This document shows positions 35,649 through 41,922 of a stretch of DNA of 41,922 nt, in pieces. The translations under genes and the position numbers were made by a program. The first letter of the stretch is position 1, and each line of letters begins with the position of its first letter. The notes beneath the pieces are model-generated. The model ran no database searches. It was not told the DNA's origin and saw nothing but the letters and a program-made list of their open reading frames with translations. The stretch is taken from assembly GCA_913061475.1 (NCBI GenBank), contig CAJXUN010000039.1, forward strand, positions 1 to 41,922, in the 5' to 3' direction. Source of the stretch: an uncultured Colwellia sp. GTDB taxonomy: Bacteria > Pseudomonadota > Gammaproteobacteria > Enterobacterales > Alteromonadaceae.

Positions 35649-36077
35649 TTATTCGCCACACTTACCTTCAGTTGCTTTTTTAGCTTTACCTTCGCCACAT
35701 TTACCTTCACCACACTTACCTTTGGCTTTAGCTTTCATTTTGCTTTCACCACATTTACCTTCGCCACATTTACCTTTGGCTTTAGCTTTCATTTTGCTTT
35801 CACCACATTTACCTTCGCCACACTTACCTTTGGCTTCAGCTTTCATTTTACTTTCGCCACACTTGCCTTCACCACACTTACCTTTGGCTTTAGCTTTACC
35901 TTCACCACATTTGCCTTCACCACACTTGCCTTTCTCATGGTCGTCAGCAGCAACTACGGTCATAACATTTTGTGCAGCAAATGGGTTAGTTTCTGCCTTT
36001 ACTGGCATTGTTGCCGCAACAGTTAATGCAAATAAGCCTAATAAAGCTGCAATTGAAGATTTTTTAATTAATTTCAT
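35649..36077 (-). CDS. Secreted Cys-rich repeat protein, HvfA-like RiPP metallophore precursor candidate
   Basis: A 142-residue low-complexity protein. A signal peptide (SIAALLGLFALTVAATMPVKA, residues 8-28) is followed by ETNPFAAQN and a short acidic linker. From residue 50 on it is made of GKCGEGKCGE units joined by Lys/Ala/Met spacers. There are eleven Cys, each in KCG; six are in EGKCG. NPF plus EGKCG repeats match what I know of HvfA-type precursors, whose EGKCG cysteines become copper-binding oxazolone/thioamide groups through HvfB (MNIO, DUF692) and HvfC. Neither partner gene is in the window. AAGGAAAA stands seven bases before the ATG. Whether it is modified in trans or works as an unmodified thiol-rich metal buffer is open. 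Confidence 0.8.
   Translation of the reverse strand: MKLIKKSSIAALLGLFALTVAATMPVKAETNPFAAQNVMTVVAADDHEKGKCGEGKCGEGKAKAKGKCGEGKCGESKMKAEAKGKCGEGKCGESKMKAKAKGKCGEGKCGESKMKAKAKGKCGEGKCGEGKAKKATEGKCGE
35721..35882 (-). repeat. Three 54-bp in-frame tandem repeats in the Cys-rich protein gene
   Basis: Three 18-codon copies (residues 66-83, 84-101, 102-119) read GKCGEGKCGESKMKAKAK, with one Ala-to-Glu change in the first. They are flanked by shorter variants (residues 50-65 and 120-142). Codon differences between copies are few, which suggests recent duplication. Confidence 0.92.
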
Positions 36078-36398
36078 ACTGTTTTCCTTTTAATTTTTCA
36101 ATTTGACACTACATCTATAAGTATAGCTATTTACAAAGACCATACAGGGTGTAAATAAATTTCAAACGCTGTAAATTTTTATACATCATTTTAAAGCCAT
36201 TCTATTCATTTACCTATATCAGCCTAGCTTTATCACCATAAAACCTCAAGTAAAAAAATTTTCACTATTTTCCGTCCGGTGTTGTTGCCCATAAGGTTAA
36301 TCGTTTTCATTATTTGCCGATAGAACAATAACTTGTTAACATCTTTGTAACATAACATTTCAATAACTTAACTAATGAATAAAACAGGGAATTTAATA
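36078..36398. promoter_or_regulatory. Divergent regulatory region between the Cys-rich protein gene and the S9 peptidase gene
   Basis: On the minus strand a TATACT -10 box (36125-36120) would start transcription near 36113 with only a weak -35 (CCTGTA). Just upstream lies an inverted repeat ATTTACA-N14-TGTAAAT (36129-36135 and 36150-36156), and a third TGTAAAT at 36170-36176, 20 bases from the second. This looks like an activator or repressor site. I see no clear promoter for the peptidase side. Confidence 0.45.
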
Positions 36399-38324
36399 AT
36401 GAAAGCGTTGTATTTTGCTCTCGTATTACTGCTAAGTAGCGTTTCAGCAAATGCTGGAGATTGGGAACATTTATTTCAAAATCCAAAATATCAAGCAGTA
36501 AAAATATCTCCAGACGGCAAGCATCTTGCTGTAGCAATGGATTCAGATGGTAAGCGCGCACTAATTTTTATCGAACGCAAGACAATGAAAATGGTTGGCG
36601 CGACTAAATTACCGGGCAAAAATGAAGTTGGTAGTTATTATTGGGCTAATAACGAGCGTGTAGTTATTGAAATTAATCAAAGTCAACCATGGTCGGAACA
36701 GCTGGGTTTTTATGGCGAACTATTTGCGGTTAACTTTGACGGCAGTGCTAGCGAGCTTATTTATGGGTATCGTAACGTCGATAGAGATTTAGGTCATCGC
36801 CTTAAAAAGAAAAAGAAAATAGATGGTTGGGCCGAAATCATTGATATGCTACCTGATGATGAAAAGCATATTTTAATTAGTTCAACCCCATGGGGCAGCA
36901 CAATTTCAGGACTACATAAACTTAATATTTATAATGGTAAAACCAAGAAATTAGTTATCGGTGCACCTGTACCTTATGCAACTTATATCACTGATGAACA
37001 TGGTGAAGTTAAAGCCCTAACGGGTATTAATGATCAAGATCGTGTAGCAGTATATGTACGTAAGGGTGATGAATGGCAACAATTGCCAACAGAAAAGCAT
37101 GGTTCTAAATTTAGAGCACTCGTAGTTGACAACTCAGGTGAAAATTTATTTGTTTTAGATAACTTTAAACAAGATAAAACGGGACTGTTTAAATTAAACT
37201 TACAAAGTGGAGAGATGACCCCTATTATCTCGGATGATAAAGGTGATATTACTCGGGTAAAATTAACCAGTGATGAAAAAAACATTTACTCAGTCGGCAC
37301 ATATAATGGTTTTCCTAATTATTATTTAATTAATCCAGAGCTAACAGAAAGCCAAGTTTTTAAACAATTAGTCGCAACGTTTCCAGACCAATCTATTGAT
37401 ATTACAAGCCGCACGGAAAATGGCGATATATATATTGTTCGGGTATCTTCTGATATTGAAGCTGGACGCTTTTTCATATACGACCATGCTAATAATAAGC
37501 TATCAAGTTTATTCAAATACTATCCAGAAATTGATGCTAAGCAGCTAGCTTACACAGACCCTTTTGAATTTACTTCTTCTGATGGTTTAACTATCAGTGG
37601 TTATATTACTCAAGCAAAAAAACAGATTAAGGGCGAAATACCGCCATTAGTTGTTTTGGTTCACGGTGGACCACATGCGCGTGACTATTGGCGATATTCG
37701 GAAAAAGTGCAGTATCTTGCTTTAAATGGCTATTCAGTGCTACAAGTCAATTTTCGCGGTTCAACCGGTTACGGCGCAAGTTTTGAAGCTGCTGGTTTCA
37801 AAAACTGGGGCACCTTAATACAACAAGATATTTATGAGGCTTATCAGTGGGCTATTAGCGCAGGTCTTGCTGCTAAAGATAAAGCTTGTATCATGGGGGC
37901 AAGTTTTGGGGGCTATTCAGCCATACAAAGTGCTATTAAATATCCAAAATCGTACCGCTGTGCAATCGCCTATGCTGGTGTTTATGATCTAAATTTAATG
38001 CTCGATGAAGGTAATATTAAAAACCTTCGCTTTGGTAAGTCTTACTTAAATAAAACATTAGGCAGCGATGACGTCTTCCGTGCAACTATGTCGCCGGTAC
38101 ATCATGTGGAAAACATCGAAATACCGCTAATGATTGCTCACGGTGAGCAAGATACCCAAGTACCTTTTGAGCATGCGGTGCGATTAAGAGCGTCACTAGA
38201 CAAAGCAAACAAACCTTACACTTGGTATAAGTTCAGCACCGAAACTCATGGTTTTTATAATCCTGAAAACCAAACTAAATATATGAAAGATGTGTTGAAT
38301 TTTTTAAATCAAAATATGTTGTAA
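36399..38324 (+). CDS. Exported S9-family peptidase (prolyl oligopeptidase / acylaminoacyl-peptidase type)
   Basis: About 641 residues from ATG 36399, preferred because AGGGA (36386-36390) lies eight bases upstream and the signal peptide MKALYFALVLLLSSVSANA starts there; ATG 36375 is also in frame. The N-terminal half is a beta-propeller-like region (YQAVKISPDGKHLAVAMDSDGKR). The C-terminal alpha/beta hydrolase has LVVLVHGGPHARD, the nucleophile Ser in MGASFGGYSAIQSA, Asp in AHGEQDTQVPFEHA, and His in ETHGFYNPENQ. It should cleave oligopeptides in the periplasm. This group is expanded in marine Alteromonadales. A terminator follows. Confidence 0.93.
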   Translation: MKALYFALVLLLSSVSANAGDWEHLFQNPKYQAVKISPDGKHLAVAMDSDGKRALIFIERKTMKMVGATKLPGKNEVGSYYWANNERVVIEINQSQPWSEQLGFYGELFAVNFDGSASELIYGYRNVDRDLGHRLKKKKKIDGWAEIIDMLPDDEKHILISSTPWGSTISGLHKLNIYNGKTKKLVIGAPVPYATYITDEHGEVKALTGINDQDRVAVYVRKGDEWQQLPTEKHGSKFRALVVDNSGENLFVLDNFKQDKTGLFKLNLQSGEMTPIISDDKGDITRVKLTSDEKNIYSVGTYNGFPNYYLINPELTESQVFKQLVATFPDQSIDITSRTENGDIYIVRVSSDIEAGRFFIYDHANNKLSSLFKYYPEIDAKQLAYTDPFEFTSSDGLTISGYITQAKKQIKGEIPPLVVLVHGGPHARDYWRYSEKVQYLALNGYSVLQVNFRGSTGYGASFEAAGFKNWGTLIQQDIYEAYQWAISAGLAAKDKACIMGASFGGYSAIQSAIKYPKSYRCAIAYAGVYDLNLMLDEGNIKNLRFGKSYLNKTLGSDDVFRATMSPVHHVENIEIPLMIAHGEQDTQVPFEHAVRLRASLDKANKPYTWYKFSTETHGFYNPENQTKYMKDVLNFLNQNML

Positions 38325-38341
38325 TTAACTCAATATGGCTT

Positions 38342-38383
38342 AAAAGTAGGAGAATTAAGCGCAAGCTTTTTCTCTTACTTTTT
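38342..38383 (+). terminator. Terminator after the S9 peptidase gene
   Basis: AAAAGTAGGAGAA (38342-38354) pairs with TTCTCTTACTTTT (38370-38382) with one G-U pair, around a 15-base loop, ending in five T. It lies 17 bases past the stop codon. Confidence 0.75.
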
Positions 38384-38544
38384 ATCATCAGCTTATTATT
38401 GCTACTCGTGCAGCAATAGTTGATAATCCTCACCAGAAAAAGCAAGTCTGCTATATTTAGTTAAAATATAGCCCCTAGCATTAGACAGTTAAACGTTAAA
38501 TTAAATCATATCTCAATTGCCTCAAACTATATAACTAGCGAAGT

Positions 38545-39510
38545 ATGCATACTTTAGTAAAACCCCAAGTAAAAAAAATAATTTTGGCACCTATGGAAGG
38601 TGTAGCTGACGAGTTAATGCGCCAGTTACTCACCTCATTAAACAGCTACGACTTTTGTATTACCGAGTTTGTTCGTATTGTTGATGCCTTATTGCCTAAG
38701 CATGTTTTTCAACGGATGTGCCCTGAGCTTGATAATGGCTGCCGAACCCAAAGTGGCACTCCGCTGCGCATGCAGCTACTTGGACAAGAGCCGAAATGGA
38801 TGGCAGAAAATGCGGTTAGAGCACTTGAGATGGGGTCACACGGTATAGATATTAACTTTGGCTGCCCGGCAAAAGCGGTCAATAAGAGTAAAGGTGGTGC
38901 GGTACTATTAAACGAACCCGAAAAAATTTATCAAATATTGGCTAGCATCAGAGCGGCAATTGGTGAAAATGCTATTTTATCGGCAAAAATTAGGCTGGGC
39001 TTTAACGACGCCTCCAAGTTAGATGAAATTGTTAGTGCTGTGGTGTCGGCAAATACGAATCAATTAACTATTCATGCTCGCACAAAACAAGATGGTTACC
39101 GCCCACCAGCCTATTGGCATTTCATTGCTGAAGTGAAAAAAAAATATGACATTGAAATATTTGCCAATGGTGAAATATGGAATAAAGCAGATGCAGACAA
39201 CTGTATTACACAAAGCCAAACTTCAAACTTAATGCTAGGTCGCGGTGCACTCGCCACACCTAATTTAGCCAATGTAATTAAATTAAGTGAAGCGCCTATG
39301 CCTTGGCGTGAGTTAAGCTCACTGTTAAAGTACTATAGTGATTTAGAATTACAAGGCGATAAAAGCTACTATTTTTCAAGCCGTTTAAAACAATGGCTAC
39401 GTTATTTAAAGTTACAATATCCACAGGCTGAGACACTTTTTAATGCTATTAAGGTATTAAAAAATAAAGATCAGATCCTCCATCAAATCGACTTAATCGC
39501 CAATACCTAA
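38545..39510 (+). CDS. dusC: DusC, tRNA-dihydrouridine(16) synthase
   Basis: A 321-residue FMN enzyme that reduces U16 of tRNA to dihydrouridine. The start ILAPMEGVADELMRQLL is the Dus signature; YDFCITEFVRI, GSHGIDINFGCPAKAVNKSKGGAVLL (FMN site and catalytic Cys region), LTIHARTKQDGYRPPAYW and LMLGRGALATPNL follow. The DusC-specific GYRPPAYWHFIAE and the length separate it from DusA and DusB. It is a single-gene unit, with 220 bases upstream and 165 downstream. Confidence 0.94.
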   Translation: MHTLVKPQVKKIILAPMEGVADELMRQLLTSLNSYDFCITEFVRIVDALLPKHVFQRMCPELDNGCRTQSGTPLRMQLLGQEPKWMAENAVRALEMGSHGIDINFGCPAKAVNKSKGGAVLLNEPEKIYQILASIRAAIGENAILSAKIRLGFNDASKLDEIVSAVVSANTNQLTIHARTKQDGYRPPAYWHFIAEVKKKYDIEIFANGEIWNKADADNCITQSQTSNLMLGRGALATPNLANVIKLSEAPMPWRELSSLLKYYSDLELQGDKSYYFSSRLKQWLRYLKLQYPQAETLFNAIKVLKNKDQILHQIDLIANT

Positions 39511-39675
39511 CAAAACCCTTCGCATTACCTTATATCCAGCAATATTTTTTCATCTTCAATCGAGGCATAATGTAGAGAAAATTATTATTAGGTAGGCGCA
39601 GATTTTTACTAAACAACAAGGTAAGATAATTGTTAATAGAAACAGTAATTTTAACCTAGATAAGAAGTAACTACA

Positions 39676-40653
39676 GTGAATAACGGTTCAGAGTTAAGAG
39701 CACGATATAATGACGTAAATCGTGGGGTCTATTTTATCGGTACTACCCCTCCAAAAAGCGATACTCCTATTGAACAAGTTTCAGCAATCGCCGATAAACT
39801 GCTTGAACGTGTTAGTGACATCGACTTTGACGGTTTAATTGTTTATGACATTCAAGATGAAGATTCTCGCACGTCTCAGCCCCGCCCATTTCCTTTTAAA
39901 TCAACCCATGATCCTCGACTCTACTCGTCACTTTTAAATCAAAAATCAACTCGGCCGGTGATCACTTATAAGAGTGTTGTGCAGTCAAATGATGATGATT
40001 TCGAGCAATGGGCTAATGAGGCTTGGCATGAATATGGCGTTCGCGATATTGTGTTGGTGGGTAGCCCGTCACAGCAAAATAATATTAGCTTACCTTTGGG
40101 CGATGCCTATAAAACCTTAGTGGCGAATAACAATGACTTTTTCATTGGCGGTATTACTATCGCGGAACGTCACGCCAATAAAGGTAACGAGCATACAAAG
40201 TTAATTGAAAAGCACCAACAAGGTTGTGAGTTTTTTATTTCACAAGCCATCTATAACGCTCAAGCAACAATTGACATGTTGACCAGATACGCTATTGAAT
40301 GTCAGCAGCAAGGTTTGAAACCACAGCGCATTATTTTAACTTTCTCACCTTGTGGTAGTGAGAAGACCTTAGCGTTTATTGAATGGCTTGGTGTTAGTGT
40401 TCCTGAAGCAACCAGTTTACGCATTTTAAATGCTGAACGACCACTGTACGAATCAATTAGAATTTGCAGCAATACTTTAGTGCAAATACTTGATGCAGTA
40501 TTACCGTATAAATTACCTTTAGGGCTTAATATTGAGAGCCTAACAAACCGTAAAGAAGAAATAGATGGCTCAATTTTACTCTATAAACTATTACGCTCAA
40601 CAATGGATAATTATTTAGCTAAACAAGAGCTCAATGGCTTGTTCATAGACTAA
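39676..40653 (+). CDS. MetF-like (methylenetetrahydrofolate reductase superfamily) TIM-barrel protein
   Basis: A 325-residue protein starting at GTG with only a weak ribosome-binding site. The layout resembles 5,10-methylenetetrahydrofolate reductase. It begins GVYFIGTTPPKSD, then FDGLIVYDIQDE, EYGVRDIVLVGSP (compare the GIRHIVALRGD strand of MetF) and FIGGITIAERHANKGNEHTKLIEKHQQGCEFFISQAIYNA (compare the Y.E.H.......L..K...GA....TQ.F.. region). The sequence is clearly distant from E. coli MetF, so it is probably a paralogue of altered substrate range. The FAD-binding pattern is plausible but not certain. Confidence 0.62.
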   Translation: MNNGSELRARYNDVNRGVYFIGTTPPKSDTPIEQVSAIADKLLERVSDIDFDGLIVYDIQDEDSRTSQPRPFPFKSTHDPRLYSSLLNQKSTRPVITYKSVVQSNDDDFEQWANEAWHEYGVRDIVLVGSPSQQNNISLPLGDAYKTLVANNNDFFIGGITIAERHANKGNEHTKLIEKHQQGCEFFISQAIYNAQATIDMLTRYAIECQQQGLKPQRIILTFSPCGSEKTLAFIEWLGVSVPEATSLRILNAERPLYESIRICSNTLVQILDAVLPYKLPLGLNIESLTNRKEEIDGSILLYKLLRSTMDNYLAKQELNGLFID

Positions 40654-40718
40654 CTAACGGCAAAAATATACACTATAATTCATGTCAATAATGTTATACA
40701 AAATAAAGGATTTAATAT

Positions 40719-40961
40719 ATGTCGGGTACAGCAATGGTTGTGGCAATCGTGTTTATTTCGGTTGGTTTTGGCGTCATTTTCGATATGTACAAAAAGCACT
40801 TGGAGTTTAAAGAGAAAACCCTCAACCACAATAGCCAAAATAATGAGCAATTCATCACGATGAAGAAGCAAGTACAAACACTTGAAGAACGTATGCAAGT
40901 ATTAGAAAAAATTGTCACGGATGAGGGGTACAACGTACAAAAAGAAATCAATAAGTTATAA
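40719..40961 (+). CDS. PspB-like small membrane protein
   Basis: 80 residues: an N-terminal TM helix (MVVAIVFISVGFGVIFDMY), a polar linker, and a C-terminal coiled-coil (VQTLEERMQVLEKIVTDEGYNVQKEINKL). The ERMQVLEKIVTDEGY end is the form found in phage-shock-protein-B-like proteins. AAAGGA stands before the ATG. No pspA, pspC or pspF is adjacent, so it is an orphan copy of unclear role. A TATAAT lies at 40674-40679 upstream, with no good -35. Confidence 0.72.
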   Translation: MSGTAMVVAIVFISVGFGVIFDMYKKHLEFKEKTLNHNSQNNEQFITMKKQVQTLEERMQVLEKIVTDEGYNVQKEINKL

Positions 40962-41007
40962 CTACAACTCGTGTCTATTCATATGTCCATTATGACTAAG
41001 TGTTAAG

Positions 41008-41211
41008 ATGAAATTAATCATGAGATCTGAGTTTGATAATTTACGAATGAATCCATTTCATGATTATCAAAGCGATGTTAATGGCGATAAACAAGTTGTA
41101 AAAATATTTCGAAATAACCACCTTATCGCTAAAAAAATCACCTTAAAAAAGTCTATTCGCTACTTTGCCGTCAAGGGCTTTCAGCAGTTCCTTGTTGATG
41201 AAATAGATTAA
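41008..41211 (+). CDS. Unrecognised 67-residue protein
   Basis: A short ORF with AAG upstream of ATG 41008; a second ATG at 41020 is possible. The product is mildly basic (FDNLRMNPFHDYQ, QVVKIFRNNHLIAKKITLKKSIRYFAVKGF) with no membrane segment. The length and coding-like composition favour a real gene, but I know no family for it. Confidence 0.5.
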   Translation: MKLIMRSEFDNLRMNPFHDYQSDVNGDKQVVKIFRNNHLIAKKITLKKSIRYFAVKGFQQFLVDEID

Positions 41212-41421
41212 GATAACCCCTGCTCAACGTTTCAGGCGAATACAAGTTTTTACTGGTGCTAATTTTTACATTAGTGCTTCTATCATCTACTGATTAAAAT
41301 GAAGTAAATTGACTTACAATCAATCTAACTTTATTGACAAATTTCGTAACATTTAGCTAATGATTTTACTCGTTCAATACCACGCGGTTTGCTAAGCTAG
41401 GAATCAATAAGGGGACAAACA
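41212..41421 (+). promoter_or_regulatory. Intergenic with a possible promoter for the following small gene
   Basis: TTGACA at 41334-41339 is followed 18 bases later by TAATGA (41358-41363), a moderate sigma-70-type match, about 60 bases before ATG 41422. The rest of the gap shows no gene. Confidence 0.35.
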
Positions 41422-41661
41422 ATGAACAAAGAACTTCAAGGCTTATTTCTTTGCATAGCCGCGTTAGGTTTTGCTTATACAGTACTGATGCTATTACTGA
41501 TGTTGGTATCTGGCATTAAACTTTTCAAAACAGTGAGCTTAGTATTTGCACTTTCGACACTATTTTTCACCCTCGGCTTATCAAAACAAGTCAAGTTGCG
41601 TATGAGACACAAGTTAAGACAATTACTGCCTTTTCATACCGAACGATACCCTGCTTCATAA
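41422..41661 (+). CDS. Small two-TM membrane protein, unknown function
   Basis: 79 residues: two hydrophobic helices (LFLCIAALGFAYTVLMLLLMLVSGI and VSLVFALSTLFFTLGLS in outline) followed by a basic tail (KQVKLRMRHKLRQLLPFHTERY). AAGGGGACAA precedes the ATG. I recognise no family; the basic C-terminus is likely to be cytoplasmic. Confidence 0.65.
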   Translation: MNKELQGLFLCIAALGFAYTVLMLLLMLVSGIKLFKTVSLVFALSTLFFTLGLSKQVKLRMRHKLRQLLPFHTERYPAS

Positions 41662-41677
41662 TATAAACAGAAGCATA

Positions 41678-41717
41678 ATCAGTGCTTAACCTACAATATT
41701 TATAGTTAAGCCCTGAT
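41678..41717. terminator. Inverted repeat between convergent genes, terminator-like
   Basis: ATCAG-T-GCTTAAC pairs with GTTAAGC-C-CTGAT, with one internal mismatch and a 14-base loop. There is no good T-run on either strand, so its role as terminator is a guess from position. Confidence 0.4.
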
Positions 41718-41725
41718 AAATAAAA

Positions 41726-41922
41726 CTAGTCTTCAAAAGGATCTGTTAAAGAAGCGAGGGTTTTTCCATGCGGAATAGGTTGCTTAGTTTCAGGGTCAAC
41801 TTGTACGAAAACAATATCATCCGCTAAGCAGATAGTTTTTTTAGTTACCTTGTTACGCATGATACAAGTAATGGTAATTGAGGTTTTTCCTACCGCTTTG
41901 GTTGTTAAACCAAATTCAACCA
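41726..41922 (-). CDS. Hotdog-fold acyl-CoA thioesterase, C-terminal part only
   Basis: The last 64 codons of a minus-strand gene whose start lies beyond the window; the stop is at 41726-41728. The frame reads VEFGLTTKAVGKTSITITC, then DDIVFVQVDPETKQPIPHGKT, ending LTDPFED. This strand pattern fits the second half of a 4HBT/YbgC-like acyl-CoA thioesterase. The catalytic N-terminal half is not visible, so substrate preference cannot be stated. Confidence 0.72.
   Translation of the reverse strand, partial: VEFGLTTKAVGKTSITITCIMRNKVTKKTICLADDIVFVQVDPETKQPIPHGKTLASLTDPFED

Noticed and set aside
35649-35930. Repeat block considered as a CRISPR array
   Set aside because: The repeats are directly adjacent, multiples of three, without unique spacers, and lie in a coding frame; no cas genes are near.
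35593-36093. Plus-strand ORFs with PHLPSPHLPLALAF-type repeats opposite the Cys-rich gene
   Set aside because: They are mirror frames of the 54-bp repeats. The minus-strand frame has a signal peptide, a ribosome-binding site and a terminator; these have none.
36399-38324. S9 peptidase as the dedicated leader protease for the Cys-rich peptide
   Set aside because: The genes are divergent, the precursor has an ordinary signal peptide, and S9 peptidases like this are common stand-alone genes in marine Alteromonadales; adjacency alone is too weak.

Overview
The window is about 42 kb of AT-rich chromosome (roughly 38-40% GC by eye) from a marine gammaproteobacterium of the Alteromonadales, most like Colwellia or Thalassotalea. 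The grounds are gene content, codon style and gene order: a tRNA-Leu and ubiF sit beside miaB-ybeZ-ybeY-corC-lnt, the same neighbourhood as in E. coli. I see no prophage, insertion sequence, integrase or CRISPR array. Almost every gene is intact.

Layout. 1-2057: the end of tRNA-Leu(UAG), then ubiF and a 2OG-Fe(II) oxygenase on the minus strand. 2174-5438: an unrecognised small protein overlapping a large membrane sensor with a beta-propeller, a Y_Y_Y domain and a kinase-like domain that has lost its key residues. 5570-11277: the housekeeping run miaB, ybeZ, ybeY, corC, lnt (tRNA modification, rRNA/ribosome quality control, lipoprotein acylation). 11443-16113: a MacAB-like export operon (adaptor, ATPase, two different FtsX-type permeases). 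16405-18449: an exported YtcJ-type amidohydrolase and a VanZ-like protein. 18535-20615 (minus): a two-gene signalling operon, REC-CheC followed by PAS-GGEEF. 20822-23318: an exported thiol peroxidase, an IbpA-type small heat-shock protein with a sigma-32-like promoter and a ROSE-type RNA thermometer, and a periplasmic solute-binding-like protein. 23440-24777 (minus): an exported M20 amidohydrolase.

25275-34445 is the main metabolic island: nine same-strand genes for tryptophan breakdown through kynurenine, 3-hydroxyanthranilate and 2-aminomuconate. The first pathway enzyme (tryptophan dioxygenase) is encoded last and the late enzymes first. The cluster also has an SDR-fold protein without the usual YxxxK catalytic pair. 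A 274-base gap inside the cluster holds a possible Trp-containing leader peptide, a C-rich stretch and a weak terminator-like hairpin.

34478-36077 (minus): an alkyltransferase-like DNA-repair protein, an SDR, and a small secreted Cys-rich repeat protein. That protein has a signal peptide, an NPF motif and eleven KCG motifs, six of them EGKCG. It resembles precursors of the HvfA family of oxazolone/thioamide-modified metallophore peptides, but no maturation enzyme is nearby; I consider it the most interesting object here. 36399 to the end: an exported S9 peptidase, dusC, a MetF-like protein, a PspB-like small membrane protein, two small unknown proteins, and the 3' end of a hotdog-fold thioesterase gene that runs off the window.
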